A DNA stretch of 64,000 nucleotides from Delphinus delphis (Eukaryota; Chordata; Mammalia; Artiodactyla; Delphinidae). Positions 34,885 through 47,225 of this stretch are shown in pieces. The stretch lies in assembly GCF_949987515.2 (NCBI RefSeq), contig NC_082688.1, forward strand, positions 106,123,893 to 106,187,892, read 5' to 3'. The number at the start of each line of letters is the position of its first letter. Positions within the stretch are counted from its first letter, which is position 1. Both the position numbers and the translations under genes were made by a program. Below the pieces are notes generated by a model, which ran no database searches, was not told the DNA's origin, and saw only the letters and a program-made list of their open reading frames with translations.

Positions 34885-37231
34885 AATGAAAAGGATTCCT
34901 ACAAGGCATAGAGGGAACTATCCTCAACATAATAAAGGCCATATATGACAAACCCACAGCCAACATCATCCTCAATGGTGAAAAACTGAAACCATTTCCA
35001 CTAAGATCAGGAACAAGACAAAGTTGCCCACTCTCACCACTATTATTCAACATAGTTTTGGAAGTTTTAGCCACAGCAATTAGACAAGAAAAGGAAATAA
35101 AAGGAATCCAAATCAGAAAGGAAGAAGTAAAGCTGTCACTGTTTGCAGATGACATGATACTATACATAGAGACTCCTAAAGATGCTACCAGAAAACTGCT
35201 AGAACTCATCAATGAATTTGGTAAAGTAGCAGGATACAAAATTAATGCACAGAAACCTCTGGCATTCCTATACACTAATGACGAAAAATCTGAAAGTGAA
35301 ATTAAGAAAACACTCCCATTTACCATTGCAACAAAAAGAATAAAATATCTAGGAATAAACCTACCTAAGGAGAAAAAAAACCTGTATGCAGAAAATTATA
35401 AGACACTGATGAAAGAAATTAAAGATGATACAAATAGATGGAGAGATATACCATGTTCCTGGATTGGAAGAATCAACATTGTGAAAATGGCTATACTACC
35501 CAAAGCAATCTACAGATTCAATGCAATCCCTATCAAACTACCACTGGCATTTTTCACAGAACTAGAACAAAAAATTTCACAATTTGTATGGAAATACAAA
35601 AGACCCCGAATAGCCAAAGCAATCTTGAGAAAGAAAAACGGAGCTGGAGGAATCAGGCTCCCTGACTTCAGACTATACTACAAAGCTACAGTAATCAAGA
35701 CAGTATGGTACTGGCACAAAAACAGAAATACAGATCAATGGAACAGGATAGAAAGCCCAGAGATAAACCCATGCACATATGGTCACCTTATCTTTGATAA
35801 AGGAGGCAAGAATATACAGTGGAGGAAAGTGGTGCTGGGAAAACTGGACAGCTACATGTAAAAGAATGAAATTAGAACACTCCCTAACACCATACACAAA
35901 AATAAACTCAAAATGGATTAAAGACCTAAATGTAAGGCCAGACACTATAAAACTCTTAGAGGAACACATAGGCAGAACATTCTATGACATAAATCACAGC
36001 AAGATCCTTTTTGACCCACCTCCTAGAGAAATGGAAATAAAAACAAAGATAAACAAATGGGACCTAATGAAACTTAAAAGCTTTTACACAGCAAAGGAAA
36101 CCATAAACAAGAAAAAAAGACAACCCTCAGAATGGGAGAAAATATTTGCAAATGAAACGACTGACAAAGGATTAATCTCCAAAATTTACAAGCAGCTCAT
36201 GTAGCTCAACATCAAAAAAACAAACAACCCAATCCCCAAATGGGCAGAAGACCTAAATAGACATTTCGCCAAAGAAGATATACAGATTGCCAACAAACAC
36301 ATGAAAGAATGCTCAACATCATTAATCATTAGAGAAATGCAAATCAAAACTACAATGAGGTATCACCTCACACCGGTCAGAATGGCCATCATCAAAAAAG
36401 TCTACAAACAATAAATGCTGGAGAAGGTGTGGAGAAAAGGGAACCCTCTTGCACTGTTGGTTGGAATGTAAATTGATGCAGCCACTATGGAGAACAGTAT
36501 GGAGGTTCCTTAAAAAACTAAAAATAGAACTACCATATGACCCAGCAATCCCACTGCTGGGCATATACTCTGAGAAAACCATAATTCAAAGAGACATGTA
36601 CCACAATGTGCATTGCAGCACTATTTACAATGGCCAGGACATGGAAGCAACCTAAGTATCCATTGACAGATGAATGGATAAAGAAGATGTAGCACATATA
36701 TACAATGGAATATTACTCAGCTGTAAAAAGAAACGAAGTTGAGTTATTTGTAGTGAGGTGGATGGACCTAGAGTCTGTCATACAGAGTGAAGTAAGTCAG
36801 AAAGAGAAAAACAAATACCATATGCTAACACATATATATGTAATGTATATAAAAAAAAAAGTTCTGAAGAACCTAGGGGCAAGACGGGAATAAAGACACA
36901 GACCTACTAGAGAATGGACTTGAGGATATGGGGAGGGGGAAGGGTAAGCTGGGACAAAGAGAGAGTGGCATGGGCATATATACACTACCATACGTAAAAT
37001 AGCTAGCTAGTGGGAAGCAGCTGCATAGCACAGGGAGATCAGCTAGGTGGTTTGTGACCACCTAGAGGGGTGGGATAGGGAGGGTGGGAGGGAGGGAGAC
37101 GCAAGAAAGAAGAGATATGGGGATATATGTATATGTATAACTGATTCACTTTGTTATAAAGCAGAAACTAACACACCATTGTAAAGCAATTATACTCCAA
37201 CAGAGATGTTAAGAAAAAAAAAAAGAAAAAA
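34885..37231 (+). mobile_element. 5'-truncated L1 carrying reverse-transcriptase and C-terminal ORF2 sequence, 3' UTR and poly(A)
   Basis: This is the longest L1 in the window (2.35 kb). It enters ORF2 within the reverse-transcriptase domain. The catalytic FADD motif (variant of YxDD) is encoded at 35142-35153, followed by thumb and C-terminal text such as [30 protein letters not shown] and [16 protein letters not shown]. The C-terminal Cys-rich segment and a 3' UTR ending in A-rich sequence at about 37231 follow. It shares family with the copies at 1508-3004 (+) and 42514-43606 (-). Confidence 0.95.
34890..36410 (+). pseudogene. L1 ORF2 pseudogene fragment (reverse transcriptase and C-terminal part)
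   Basis: One frame is open from about 34890 to a stop at 35859-35861. A small deletion near 35825-35840 (relative to the copy at 1600-1650, which keeps 'gacagcctcttcaataaa') shifts the reading frame. L1 coding continues in another frame through a stop near 36201 and is lost before the 3' UTR. The endonuclease domain and the first half of the RT are absent, so no function is possible. Confidence 0.88.
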
Positions 37232-37500
37232 TGCTTATGAAATCTGTGTAATCATACGCAATATATCTGTTAGTTTTAAAACATGATTAGATAATGAAAA
37301 TTGTACATGGTAATCAAAAATTAAAACAATTACAAATAAAACAGAATGCACTTATTGCTTAAATTGCTGAAGTTTATATTTAGAAATTGCTTTTGGTGGC
37401 ATCAATATTTGCACTGCCGTCAGATTCACCTTTGCTGCCACAGGTGGCAAGGCACCATTTCAGTTGGTTTTAATAACATGCACAGTTATTACATCCTCTG
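37232..37500. other. Unassigned AT-rich intron
   Basis: Short AT-rich gap between L1 and L2 with no recognisable element. Confidence 0.5.
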
Positions 37501-37900
37501 GTGCAATGAAATGTTTCTCTGATCCGCTGTGCTCTTCCCCATTCTCCTTGATTGCATCATCATATGCTTTTATACGTACTGTTCCCTCTGCCTAGAATAA
37601 CTTTATCCCTTCTCCATGTTTTTTTTCATTCTTCAAGATTTAATTAAAACCCAGCTCTTCAGCGATGCCACCTGTAACTCCCTTTGACGTTGCCTTCTCC
37701 TCTGCAACCACATGGCCTCCTGCACATTTGCACTTATGACCGTGGAGATGTACCTTGAGCGTGTGTCTCTCTCTCCCTCTGACTCCTCGACGATAAGGAG
37801 GCCTTGCCTTAGTTGCTTTTGTAAACTCCCACCACGCTATGCCTAGCACAGGGCCTGGCGCTTACTGGAATCAGCAAGTATTTATTGAATGAAATTGGAC
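37500..37900 (+). repeat. L2 LINE 3' region
   Basis: 'cgtactgttccctctgccta', 'taaaacccagctcttcagcg', 'gcctagcacagggcctggcg' and 'agtatttattgaatgaaat' give the L2 3' order. Confidence 0.85.
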
Positions 37901-38087
37901 TGATACAGGATTGGGACTCGTTTAGTTAGAGGACTGCTGTCCTCCATTGCTGCTCAGTTGACCCTCTAACGCCACTTCCCTTAATGTCTGTGGCGGCTCA
38001 CTCCTGGGTTTTCCGTGTGAGGCCCTTGAACACTAGAATGTTAGAGCCCAGGCGGATCAAGGGGCTCTTCTCATATAACCCCCTTGT

Positions 38088-38415
38088 CTTAGTCTGTTCA
38101 GGCAGCTTTAACAAAATACCACAGGCTAGGTGGCTCACCAACCACAGACATTTATTGCTCACAGCTCTGGAAGTCCAAGATCAAGTAGCAGCATGGTCAG
38201 ACTCACCTCGGGTCCCCTTGCAGGTGGCAGACTACTCAGTGTGTCCTCACGTGGTGGAAGTGGTGAGGAAGCTGTGTCAGCCCTCTTCTGTAAGGGTGCT
38301 GCTAACCACATTCCTCATCACCTCCTGAGGCTCCACCTGCTAACACCATCACCTTCGGTGTTAGGGTTCCAATATATGAATTTGGGGGTGGAGACAAATA
38401 TTCAGACCATAGCAG
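38088..38415 (-). mobile_element. MLT1-type MaLR LTR (antisense)
   Basis: 'gtcttagtctgttcaggcag', 'taacaaaataccacaggcta', 'tctggaagtccaagatcaag', 'gtgtcctcacgtggtggaag' and 'caatatatgaatttgggggt' match an antisense MLT1 LTR. Confidence 0.8.
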
Positions 38416-38757
38416 CCCTCATTTTATAGGTACAAACCCCATTAGGTGAAGGGACTAAAGGAAGGTCACAGGTTCCCTTCAAGTTGCCGTTTAAGCTTTT
38501 GACTTTGTTAAACAAGCTTCCATAGGAAAATTGGAGACCTAGCTTTTCATTTTAGACTTTATGTTAACTAGCTTTACGATTGGGGCACTTCCTCTCTTTT
38601 TAAAAAAATCCTTAGTCACAAACCAGTGACTTGTGAGTGGAATTTGGTCTGTAGTCTTCTTTTTTTTTTCTTTTTTTTTTTAATCTTGAATTTTAATGCT
38701 TTTCAAAAGGCATCTGCTTTGCAGTTGGCTGTAGTCTCCATACTTCCCCGTTCCTCC
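38416..38757. other. Unassigned intron
   Basis: T-rich run at 38660-38682. Nothing else recognised. Confidence 0.5.
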
Positions 38758-39097
38758 AGACCAGCACTGTCCCACAGAAATATAACATAAATCACAAACT
38801 CAGTTACACAAGTAATTTAAAGTTTTCTAGCATCCCCATTAAAAACATTAAGAAGAAACCAGAGAAATTAACTTTAATAGTTTATTTAACCCAGTATATC
38901 CAAAGTATTTTCATGTCAACATATAATTAATATAAAGCTTATTAGTGAGCTATTTATGTTTTTTTCTTCTTCTATGCCTTTGAGAAACTTTGTGTTTTCT
39001 ACTTACAGCTCCTCTCCATTGGAACTGGTGACATACTGAGTGTTCAGTTGCCACCTGTGTCCAGTGGTTGCAGAACTGGACAGTCCAGTTCTAGATC
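38758..39097 (+). mobile_element. hAT-Charlie-like non-autonomous DNA transposon (MER58-like)
   Basis: It starts 'ccagcactgtcccacagaaa', contains 'gttttctagcatccccatta' and 'tatttaacccagtatatcca', and ends 'gaactggacagtccagttct'. The terminal 'cagcactgtcc' and 'ggacagtccag' look like decayed inverted termini. The family name is from memory. Confidence 0.65.
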
Positions 39098-40178
39098 CTT
39101 CTCACTTAACTCATTTACTGTCCTTACTGCCTCTGAAGGCATTTGAACCTGAAAGCCCTGGATGAGAGGTTCATGTAAGGTTCTTTCTGCTCTGACATCC
39201 TGTCATTCTCTTGTCAGGGTGAATTTCTCAGTTAAATTAGTCCAGAACCTCCATAGTTGTGTCACCAAGTTAGAACTCAGCAGCAGCTACAGTGTTTGAG
39301 CCGGAACCAGAAAGAGCCCGTCAGCTTTGCAGGGTCAGAGTTTTGGCCCCGAGCTGAGTGGGCTTGTAGCTGGTTCCTCCATTGTTCTGGCCCAGGCACG
39401 GCGGCCTGTTGCCATGATGGGCAGCCCCGCTGGGCTGAGCAGCCCCGAGAGCAAGCCCCAGCATCTCACCCTCTGTAGCAGCGCCCACAGAGGCCTCTGC
39501 CTCCACCCACAGCAAGAAGCTTCCCTCACGTGTGCCTTCTGTGGATCTCTGCTGGCTCCAAAGCTCATGTCAGACCCTCTTAGCCATTTGCTGTAGTCAG
39601 CCTGGCAGGGAAGGGCTAAGTGGGAGCTTCCGGAGCCCGCAGAAGCCTTCTCTCTGCCCCTCCTGCCGGTGGCTCCCAACAAGGTGACAAAGAATGTGTT
39701 TTTTAAACCACCGCACAAAACTATTATTTCCTGTGAATTCTCTGAATTTCCAGCTCCAGAATTGGCTGGAAAGAGAACCTCATTTAAGCTGCCCAAGCAG
39801 GAGAAGGCTGTGAATCAGAAGACATCTTGCCAAAGGCAACTGGAGATGCTTCACTGGAAGTTTATCTCTTAGTAGTGACACTCTATTTCCAAGCTCATCC
39901 ATTCGAGTGAAAAACAGTATGCTTTTCCTCCCTGTGCTAATCTGTACCCAGAACACTTCGTAATGAATGATTTTTTTTCCTTCTAAACAACAGAGAGACT
40001 TCTATTTGTAAAGATGATCACTATGAAAAAGTCAAAGGTGTCTGTTCAAACCTGTACTTATAAAATATCTTCATAAGGAAGAGTTCTAGATGATTAAACT
40101 ACTTCCGCATTAGGACAGTACAACCTATAAGAACACTTGTGGTATGGATTCAAACATTGTTTTCCATGATTAGATGTC
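39098..40178. other. Single-copy-looking intron
   Basis: Open frames up to 153 codons lie here on the minus strand (39335-39796), but with no recognisable domain, no splice context and overlapping open frames on both strands. No gene is called. Confidence 0.45.
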
Positions 40179-40372
40179 GGTAAGGCCATGCTTCTTAAGC
40201 TTGCATCTACGTAGGAATCACCTGGGGATCTTGTTAAAATGAATGCAGATGTGGATTCAGTAGGTCTGGGATGGGGCCTGAGATGGGGCATTTTTAACCA
40301 GCTCCCAGGTGAGACCCAGGTTTCAAGGCTATAAGGACTTTGTCTGGACCTTGGATGACGGTCACAGTTCAA
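40179..40372 (-). mobile_element. MER5A-like hAT non-autonomous transposon
   Basis: 'taggaatcacctggggatct', 'gattcagtaggtctgggatg', 'gatggggcatttttaaccag' and 'ctcccaggtgagacccagg' give the MER5A antisense order. Confidence 0.85.
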
Positions 40373-42510
40373 GAGAGAAGAATCCGATTATGTGGCTGTT
40401 GGTTTTGCTGGGAAAGAGACAAGAACTGAGCTGACTTGGGAAGCTATGACTTGAATGTTTGTGAGCTAAATCGCTAAGATTCAGTAAAACAGCAGGAAAT
40501 GAGGGAGTTTAGAGAAGGGAGAAAGGGAGCCACACCAAATAGCTTCCTGTTTCCTAATTCATTATTCGGACTCCACTATTTTGTTTGCTGGTAGTGATGA
40601 CCAGGAAAATACTCAGCTGAACCAAGTTCTATCCCAGTTGGACAAGATGGAGATCTTGCAGAGTTAATTTAATGAATTTTTTCTGGATCCTAAAATTGGT
40701 GTTTTATATAAGAACATGTAGATTAAAATAACGTGTAAAATTGTGTGTGTTTATATGTACCCCATGACAAATGTTTTTGCTATTATGTAAGTGAGAAAAA
40801 TCTTGTGTTTGGAATGAGTTCCACGTTGTGCTTTGGGACCACAGGTTCAGCTTGGGGCAGGGCAGGTGGGTTGGAGAAGGGGAAGGGGCGGGAGGACAGG
40901 ATGGAGCCATCATCCCCAGACAGTTCGCAGCATATTATTTTAATTTTGGTTAAAGCCCGATCTGAGAGCTGGCTTATCAACGTGCAGGAGATTGCAGTTG
41001 CAATTTGCTGGTTAGTCTCTGTTCTTTTAATGCTTTCCTGAAGTGCCATTTTGTCTCAGTAAGATGCTCCCTAAAAATACTCAAATATTTTTAGTTGGAG
41101 AGTACAAATCAGATTGAGCTGCACATTTCCCTGGTGAGCAAAAGGGATGAGTTTGTGTTCATTAACTCAAGGCCATCTGGTGCAGACACGCAGCAGTCTG
41201 TGAATCAAACGTGCATCAAACTCCAGGGATCAGAACCCGCGCCAGACCCAGTGTTTTGGAGAGTCAACAACCAGGGGGAGTAAAAGGGCTCAACTCTTTT
41301 TCCTTATTTTAAAAATCAGCTCCGCCTTACAGAATATCAGAGCCACATCATCTCCTCTTCATTGCCCATCGGAGCCGTCTTTGGAGGGTGCTTCTGCAGT
41401 CGAAGTCGTTACCTTCCCCATCTCCCTTTGGGTGGGGGGAGGAGAACAAGAGCCTTAGCATCCCTCCCTCCACTTTGGGCCAGAACCTCGGCCTGCGCGT
41501 GCGCTCACACTCACGCTCCTTCTCACTGCGAGACAAAGAATGCGGAAGCACAGCGATGCTCAAGGTGTTTGGGAGAACTGCCCCTTGCAAATAGCCCATT
41601 CCTGGAGGAGAGAGCGCTTGCCTCTTGCAGCTTTACTGATGAAAAGCCACTCAGCAGCAGCCAGCTTTCTGTTTAAGCGTGCTCACCAAAATGTCAATAA
41701 AGGAAATAAATTGCTCCACTGATTTGTTACTGATGCCACCAGACCCCTGAATGGAGTGTTTGGAGAACACTTTCCTCCCATCTGTGTTTCCCGTATTGGA
41801 AACTGGGTCCATGTGTTAAAATGAGTGGTCAGTGTCTCCAGCAGAGCAGCATAGATGACTTTCCTGTGATCGGATGCAATCTTCTGGGTAGGGTCTGTTC
41901 TTTAATACTTTCCTAAGTACCATCTTTCCAGCCCTGCAGCTCTTTTTCAGGCACCCGTGCGTGTTTGACTGAAGATTAAGTAGAGGGGCTGCCCATCCGG
42001 AAGGTATGACTAGCGACTATTCCTCTCTCAGTCTCTGCATCCGCCAGTGCCCACCCTTCTACATTCTAAGATGCCAAGCAGATGACAGAGTTCCATTTAG
42101 AAAATTCTTGTGAATCCCACACAGGACAATAATAAAAAGAAATAAGCAAGCAGCTATTTTCCCATGTCTTGTGACACGTCTTAGGAAACTGCATTTCAAA
42201 AATCATAAAGAAAAATGATGAGACAGAAGACTTAATTTTATTTTATTTTTTTCATGGGAATGCTTATATCAGCTTTATTAATTTGAACCATTTTCCAGTC
42301 TCTCAATTTTGCTCATATGGTGATTGGTTTCTGGAGAATTTCCAAAATAATTAGTGAATACGCATGTCTACTGTGTATTTTCAGTTACATAAACCCATTT
42401 TCTGAGGCACCTTCAACCTAAACATCTTTGTCACCTCCTCAGCCCCAGCACGGCCAGCCTCTCCCTTGGGGTTTCTGACATACTCAGGGGGAGGTTTATC
42501 ACACTGTGTG
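40373..42510. other. Repeat-poor intron, candidate conserved noncoding stretch
   Basis: Over 2 kb without an element I can recognise, which is unusual for this window. Part (about 40920-41300) has a dense mix of TTAAT, MEF2-like and homeodomain-like words. No coding signature. Confidence 0.4.
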
Positions 42511-42513
42511 TCT

Positions 42514-43606
42514 TTTTTTTTTTTTTAGGGTTTAAAAATTATTTTTATTTTATTTTATTTTTTAACACCTTTATTGGAGTATAATTGCTTTACAATGTTG
42601 TGTTAGTTTCCACTGTATAACAAAGTGAATCAGCTATATGTATACATATATCCCCATATCCCCTCCCTCTTGCGTCTCCCTCCCACCCTCCCTATCCCAC
42701 CCCTCTAGGTGGTCACAAAGCACCAAGCTGATCTCCGTGTGCTACGCGGCTGCTTCCCACTAGCTATCTATTTTACATTTGGTAGTGTATATATGTCCAT
42801 GCCACTCTCTCACTTCGTCCCAGCTTACCCTTTCCCCTCCCCGTGTCCTCAAGTCTATTCTCTACGTCTGCGTCTTTATTCCTTTCCTGCCCCTAGGTTC
42901 GTGAGAACCATTTTTTTAAGATTCCATATATATGTGTTAGCATAGGGTATTTGTTTTTCTCTTTCTGACTTACTTCACTCTGTATGACAGACTCTAGGTC
43001 CATCCACCGCACTACAAATAATTTAATTTTGTTTCCTTTTATGGCTGAGTAATATTCCATTGTATATATGTGCCACATCTTCTTTATCCATTCATCTGTT
43101 GATGGACACTTAAGTTGGTTCCCTATCCTGGCCATTGTAAATAGTGCTGCAATGCACATGGTGGTACATGTCTCTTTGAATTATGGTTTTCTCAGGGTAT
43201 ATGCCCAGCAGTGGGATTGCTGGGTCATATGGTAGTTCTATTTTTAGTTTTTTAAGGAACCTCCATACTGTTCTCCATAGTGGCTGTATCCATTTACATT
43301 CCCACCAACAGTGCAAGAGGGTTCCCTTTTTACTCCACACCCTCTCCAGCATTTACTGTTTGTAGATTTTTTGATGATGGCCATTCTGACAGGTGTGAGG
43401 TGATACCTCATTGTGGTTTTGATTTGCATTTCTCTAATGATTAGTGATGTTGAGCATCCTTTCATGTGTTTGTTGGCAATATGTATATCTTCTTTGGCGA
43501 AATGTCTCTTTAGGTCTTCTGCCCATTTGGGGATTGGGTTGTTTGTTTTTTTGATATTGAGCTGCATGAGCTGCTTGTATATTTTGGAGATTAATCCTTT
43601 GTCATG
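42514..43606 (-). mobile_element. Antisense 5'-truncated L1, same family as 34885-37231
   Basis: Poly(T) at about 42514 starts the antisense 3' end ('acctttattggagtataatt'). The complement then reads the L1 ORF2 C-terminus, including [20 protein letters not shown] and [20 protein letters not shown]. The truncation point is at about 43606. Confidence 0.93.
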
Positions 43607-44159
43607 GATGCAAACAACTTTATATTAATGGAAAGGAGGAAACCCACGTGTAAGAAAATTTGCCCAAGTTCTGTGAGGAAAGCTAAAGCTAATTCTTTTT
43701 CTCTTTTCAATGGGTTAACTTTTAGAAGTATGTATTGTTCAGTGCAGTGCATTGCAATGCTTCTTATTACAGCCTTACCAGCCCTAGGTGTTGTCATTGT
43801 TTTTGATGTTTGCTGATATGATAGGCATAAAACCACACCTTGTTTTGTTTTGCAAATCTTTGGTTAGCACCAGAGTTTAAATTTATTGGCCTTTTTAAAG
43901 CCCCAATAAAGGTTTTCTTGTGCTTAGGAAAGCTCATCTTCTAAAATGCAGAGAAGCTAGCTCAAGGTCCCATTAAGACATTAATTGAATTATAATGTGT
44001 TTCCTTTGGACTTGATCTCTAAGTCGGTGGAATCCACATTGTCTGCAAGATCCAAGTGTAGAGCACATCTTTGAGAACACACAAGTGAGAATGAGTGAGA
44101 GAATCAGATGAGTTTTTAAGTTTTCCAGAGGAAGAAAATTTAGTTTTAATTGTTTATTG
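43607..44159. other. Unassigned intron
   Basis: No gene or recognisable repeat. Confidence 0.45.
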
Positions 44160-44600
44160 CACAACTAAGGGATGTTTATTGTGGAAAACACAGATAAGCA
44201 AAAAGAAGAGAATAAAAATTACCTTTAATAATCATATTTTTAAACATTTTGGTATATATGTTCTGTTCCTTTCTCTATGGGAATAAATGCCTTAAATGAT
44301 AGAATCTTAGTATACGTTCTGTTTTGTTATACGTGTTTTCACTGATCAGTATTTCATGAATATTTTTTATACCATCACATGTTATTATCCTATATATTTT
44401 TTTTGGCAACATAGTTTCCACTGAATGGATATACCACAATGTATTTAACCAATCCGGTATTGTTGGACATTTCACAATCGTAAACACTGCTGTGGTGAGC
44501 ATACTTGTAGTGAAATCTTTTTGTGCATCCATGATTATTTCCCTGGATAAGTACCGGAAGGGGAATTGCTGCATATATGGGCATGCAGACTTTTGTAGCT
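44160..44600 (-). mobile_element. Old antisense L1 fragment
   Basis: 'atggatataccacaatgtat', 'ttaaccaatccggtattgtt', 'aaacactgctgtggtgagca' and 'aggggaattgctgcatatat' are antisense LINE-1 ORF2 3' wording, strongly decayed. Confidence 0.6.
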
Positions 44601-44639
44601 TTTAACACATGTGTGTCAACAGCACCATGTCCTTTCTGT

Positions 44640-46480
44640 ACTATGGCAGTGTTACAGAAAAAAAGTATTCATGACGTTTGTTGAAGGGGGCCATGGTGGA
44701 GGTATAGGGACCACTGCAATGAGGTCTTGCAGTGGGGGAGAGATTGGACTCAACTCCGAATACAGCATGAGCAAATGGGAATTTATAGTCAGGGAACAGA
44801 GTGGGGGTCAGTGGATGGAAAATTACTGAGAGGAAACATTAGGGGTGAGGGAGATTCTGGATAAACCAACCTAACAAGATTCTTGCTGAAGGCAAGTCAG
44901 GTGATCAGACATCACCTGGGGGATGAGGAACCTGATCAGGTGTCATGGGTGATCACGTATTGAGATTGGGAGATTCTGTTGAACTGAATTAGCAGGATTC
45001 TTGCTAAAGCTGGGTGATGCAGAGATGAACATAGATGTCCGAAAGTCAGCCGTGGTTGGAAAAGAGTTCAGGGGAGTCTGAGTAGAGTTTGGTCAATGAG
45101 AGAGTCTGTGTCAGCATTTAGCATGCTCTCTGGTAACGTCTTGTTTATTGCCCTCCTTGTAAATCTTTATTAGTTTTAGGGCAGGACTGTGGGCACCTTG
45201 TTCACCAAGCTACAGTACTGAGATACCCTCCCGGGCCCCAGCACCACCTCTGCCTACCCAGCATCATTCCTGGCACAGAGCTAATGGCAACTTGCATGGA
45301 AGTGCTGAGTGTTAATGCACGTTTGAAAAGAGGCAATGGCCAAAGATGGATGGAGAGGGAGGGGTGAGAAAGTCATGTCAGAGACTCCTGGGTTTGGTAC
45401 AAGCTTTATCAGATAGATGTGGGATCTGCCAAATCTGCCATCAGCTCTTTGATGCTCAGTTTCCTAACAAACGTAAATGAGGTAATTTTAAAAAGATGAT
45501 CTGTCTGAGGGCATTTCCAGATCTGCAAATTTATGGGTCTTTGATTGTGAGTCATGTGTAAGGGATAGAAAAAGCTGGCTTGAATCAGGTGAGAAAGATA
45601 CTGCATTGAAGCTGGAGAAGTTTACCTAATGGATGAAGTCCTTTAGAACAAAAGTGACAGCAGAAGGGCCTGGGCTGCAGCAGGACAGTCATACTTTGGG
45701 CTATCAGGGTGACTTGGAAAGAGGTAGCATCTGAAAGTTGACTGGCTAGAGGCCAGCTTCAGGCTCCCGATGGGCTCCTTCAGAAGGTAGATGATTGGTG
45801 GTCCCGGGTGAGCACTTCCAGAAGCAGGTAATGGTCAGAGGTCTAGCCAGGCAGATGGCCTACATCAGGGAGACCCAACAGTCACAGAAACCCAATTTCT
45901 TAGAGATCTGGAGATGACAAGGCCTGGGCTTTTCCCCTAGGAACTGGGATCTTGGCAACAGGTAAGCCAGGCTAGAAGTGAGTTTTGAAGAAAGACACGT
46001 TCAAAATGGTCAGGGTGGGACCAGCAGCCTAGACTGCTGAGCTGTTGACCTGAAGCTCCTTAACTTATCTGGGGAGCTGAGATTAAGTGGTCCCAGCTGT
46101 GAGGCCTGAGTGATTAGAGCCAGGAAATCCGGGCATTCCCTACTCTTAACTCTTTAGTTGGCAACCTGATCTCTTGGCTTTTTTCTAGATGCTGCAGAGT
46201 TTAAAGCATTCTGAACATTCTTTAAAATAGATCCCTGTTGGAATTTTTAACTTTTTTTCATCTTTCTATTGTGAAATAAAACAGGTACAGAAAGCAATAC
46301 TAAACAAATCCATAGCTTAGTGAATTCTTGTAAGGCAAACACTCTTGTTCCCATGAAACTCTGCCAGCCACCCTAGAAGCCCCTCCATTGTCCCTCACAA
46401 TCAGATCCCCTACCCTTCTCAATTTTTATGGTGATCACTCTCTTGCATTTCTCTGTAGATTTGTCACATTAGTGTGCATT
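44640..46480. other. Unclassified, possibly LTR-derived sequence
   Basis: G/A-rich sequence with diverged internal direct repeats (44849-44893 and 44968-45014). A MIR-like patch lies at about 45405-45510. No family was confidently named and there is no coding signature. Confidence 0.35.
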
Positions 46481-46489
46481 CCTCACTAT

Positions 46490-46946
46490 TATTTTTTACT
46501 ATATATATATATAATTGAAGTATAATTGATGTACAATATTATATAAGTTTCAGGTGTACAGTATTGTATTCACAATATTTAAAGGTTATACTCCATTTAT
46601 AGTTATTATAAAATATTGGCTATAATCCCTCTGTGGTACAGTATTTCCTTGTAGCTTATTTTTTACATAACGGTTTGTACATTTTAATCCCCTACCCCTA
46701 TATTGCTCCTCCCCTTTTCTCTCTCCCCACTGGTAACCACTAGTTTGTTCTCTATATCTGTGAGTCTCTTTCTTTTTTGTTATATTCACTAGTTTGTTGT
46801 ACTTTTTAGATTCCACATATAAGTGACATCATACAGTATTTGTCTTCCTCTGTCTGACTTACTTCACTCAGCATAATACCCTCCAGGTCCATCCATGTTG
46901 TTGCAAATGGCAAAATTTCATTCTTTTTTATGGCTGCGTAGTATTC

Positions 46947-47000
<54 letters not shown>

Positions 47001-47225
47001 CTCACATCTTCTTCGTCCATTCAAGTGTTGATGGACAGTTAGGTTGCTTCCATATCTTAGCTATTGTAAATAATGCTGCTAACAACATTGGGGTGCATGT
47101 ATCTTTCTGAATTAGTGTTTTTGTTTTTTTCAGATATATACCATGCAGTGGAATTGCTGGGTCATATGGTAGTTCTATTTTTATTTTTTATGAGAAACCT
47201 CCACACTGTTTTCCACATTCAACAC
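46490..47225 (-). mobile_element. Antisense L1 3' end with internal GT microsatellite
   Basis: 'attgaagtataattgatgta', 'agtttcaggtgtacagtatt' and 'ccactggtaaccactag', then the antisense ORF2 C-terminus. The complement reads LEYYAAIKKNEILPFATTWM just beyond the GT array. Confidence 0.9.
46949..46998. repeat. (GT)25 microsatellite inside the L1
   Basis: Perfect GT run of 50 bp followed by atctcacatc. It replaces the short gtatatatgt-like segment seen at the same point in other L1 copies here (for example about 43064). Confidence 0.97.

Noticed and set aside
39335..39796. 153-codon open frame on the minus strand
   Set aside because: No recognisable domain, no splice or start context, and overlapping open frames on both strands in GC-richer DNA. 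Chance is the better explanation.
46949..46998. CRISPR-like or other regularly spaced array
   Set aside because: It is a pure dinucleotide repeat in a mammalian L1 with no spacers. No CRISPR arrays occur in this window.
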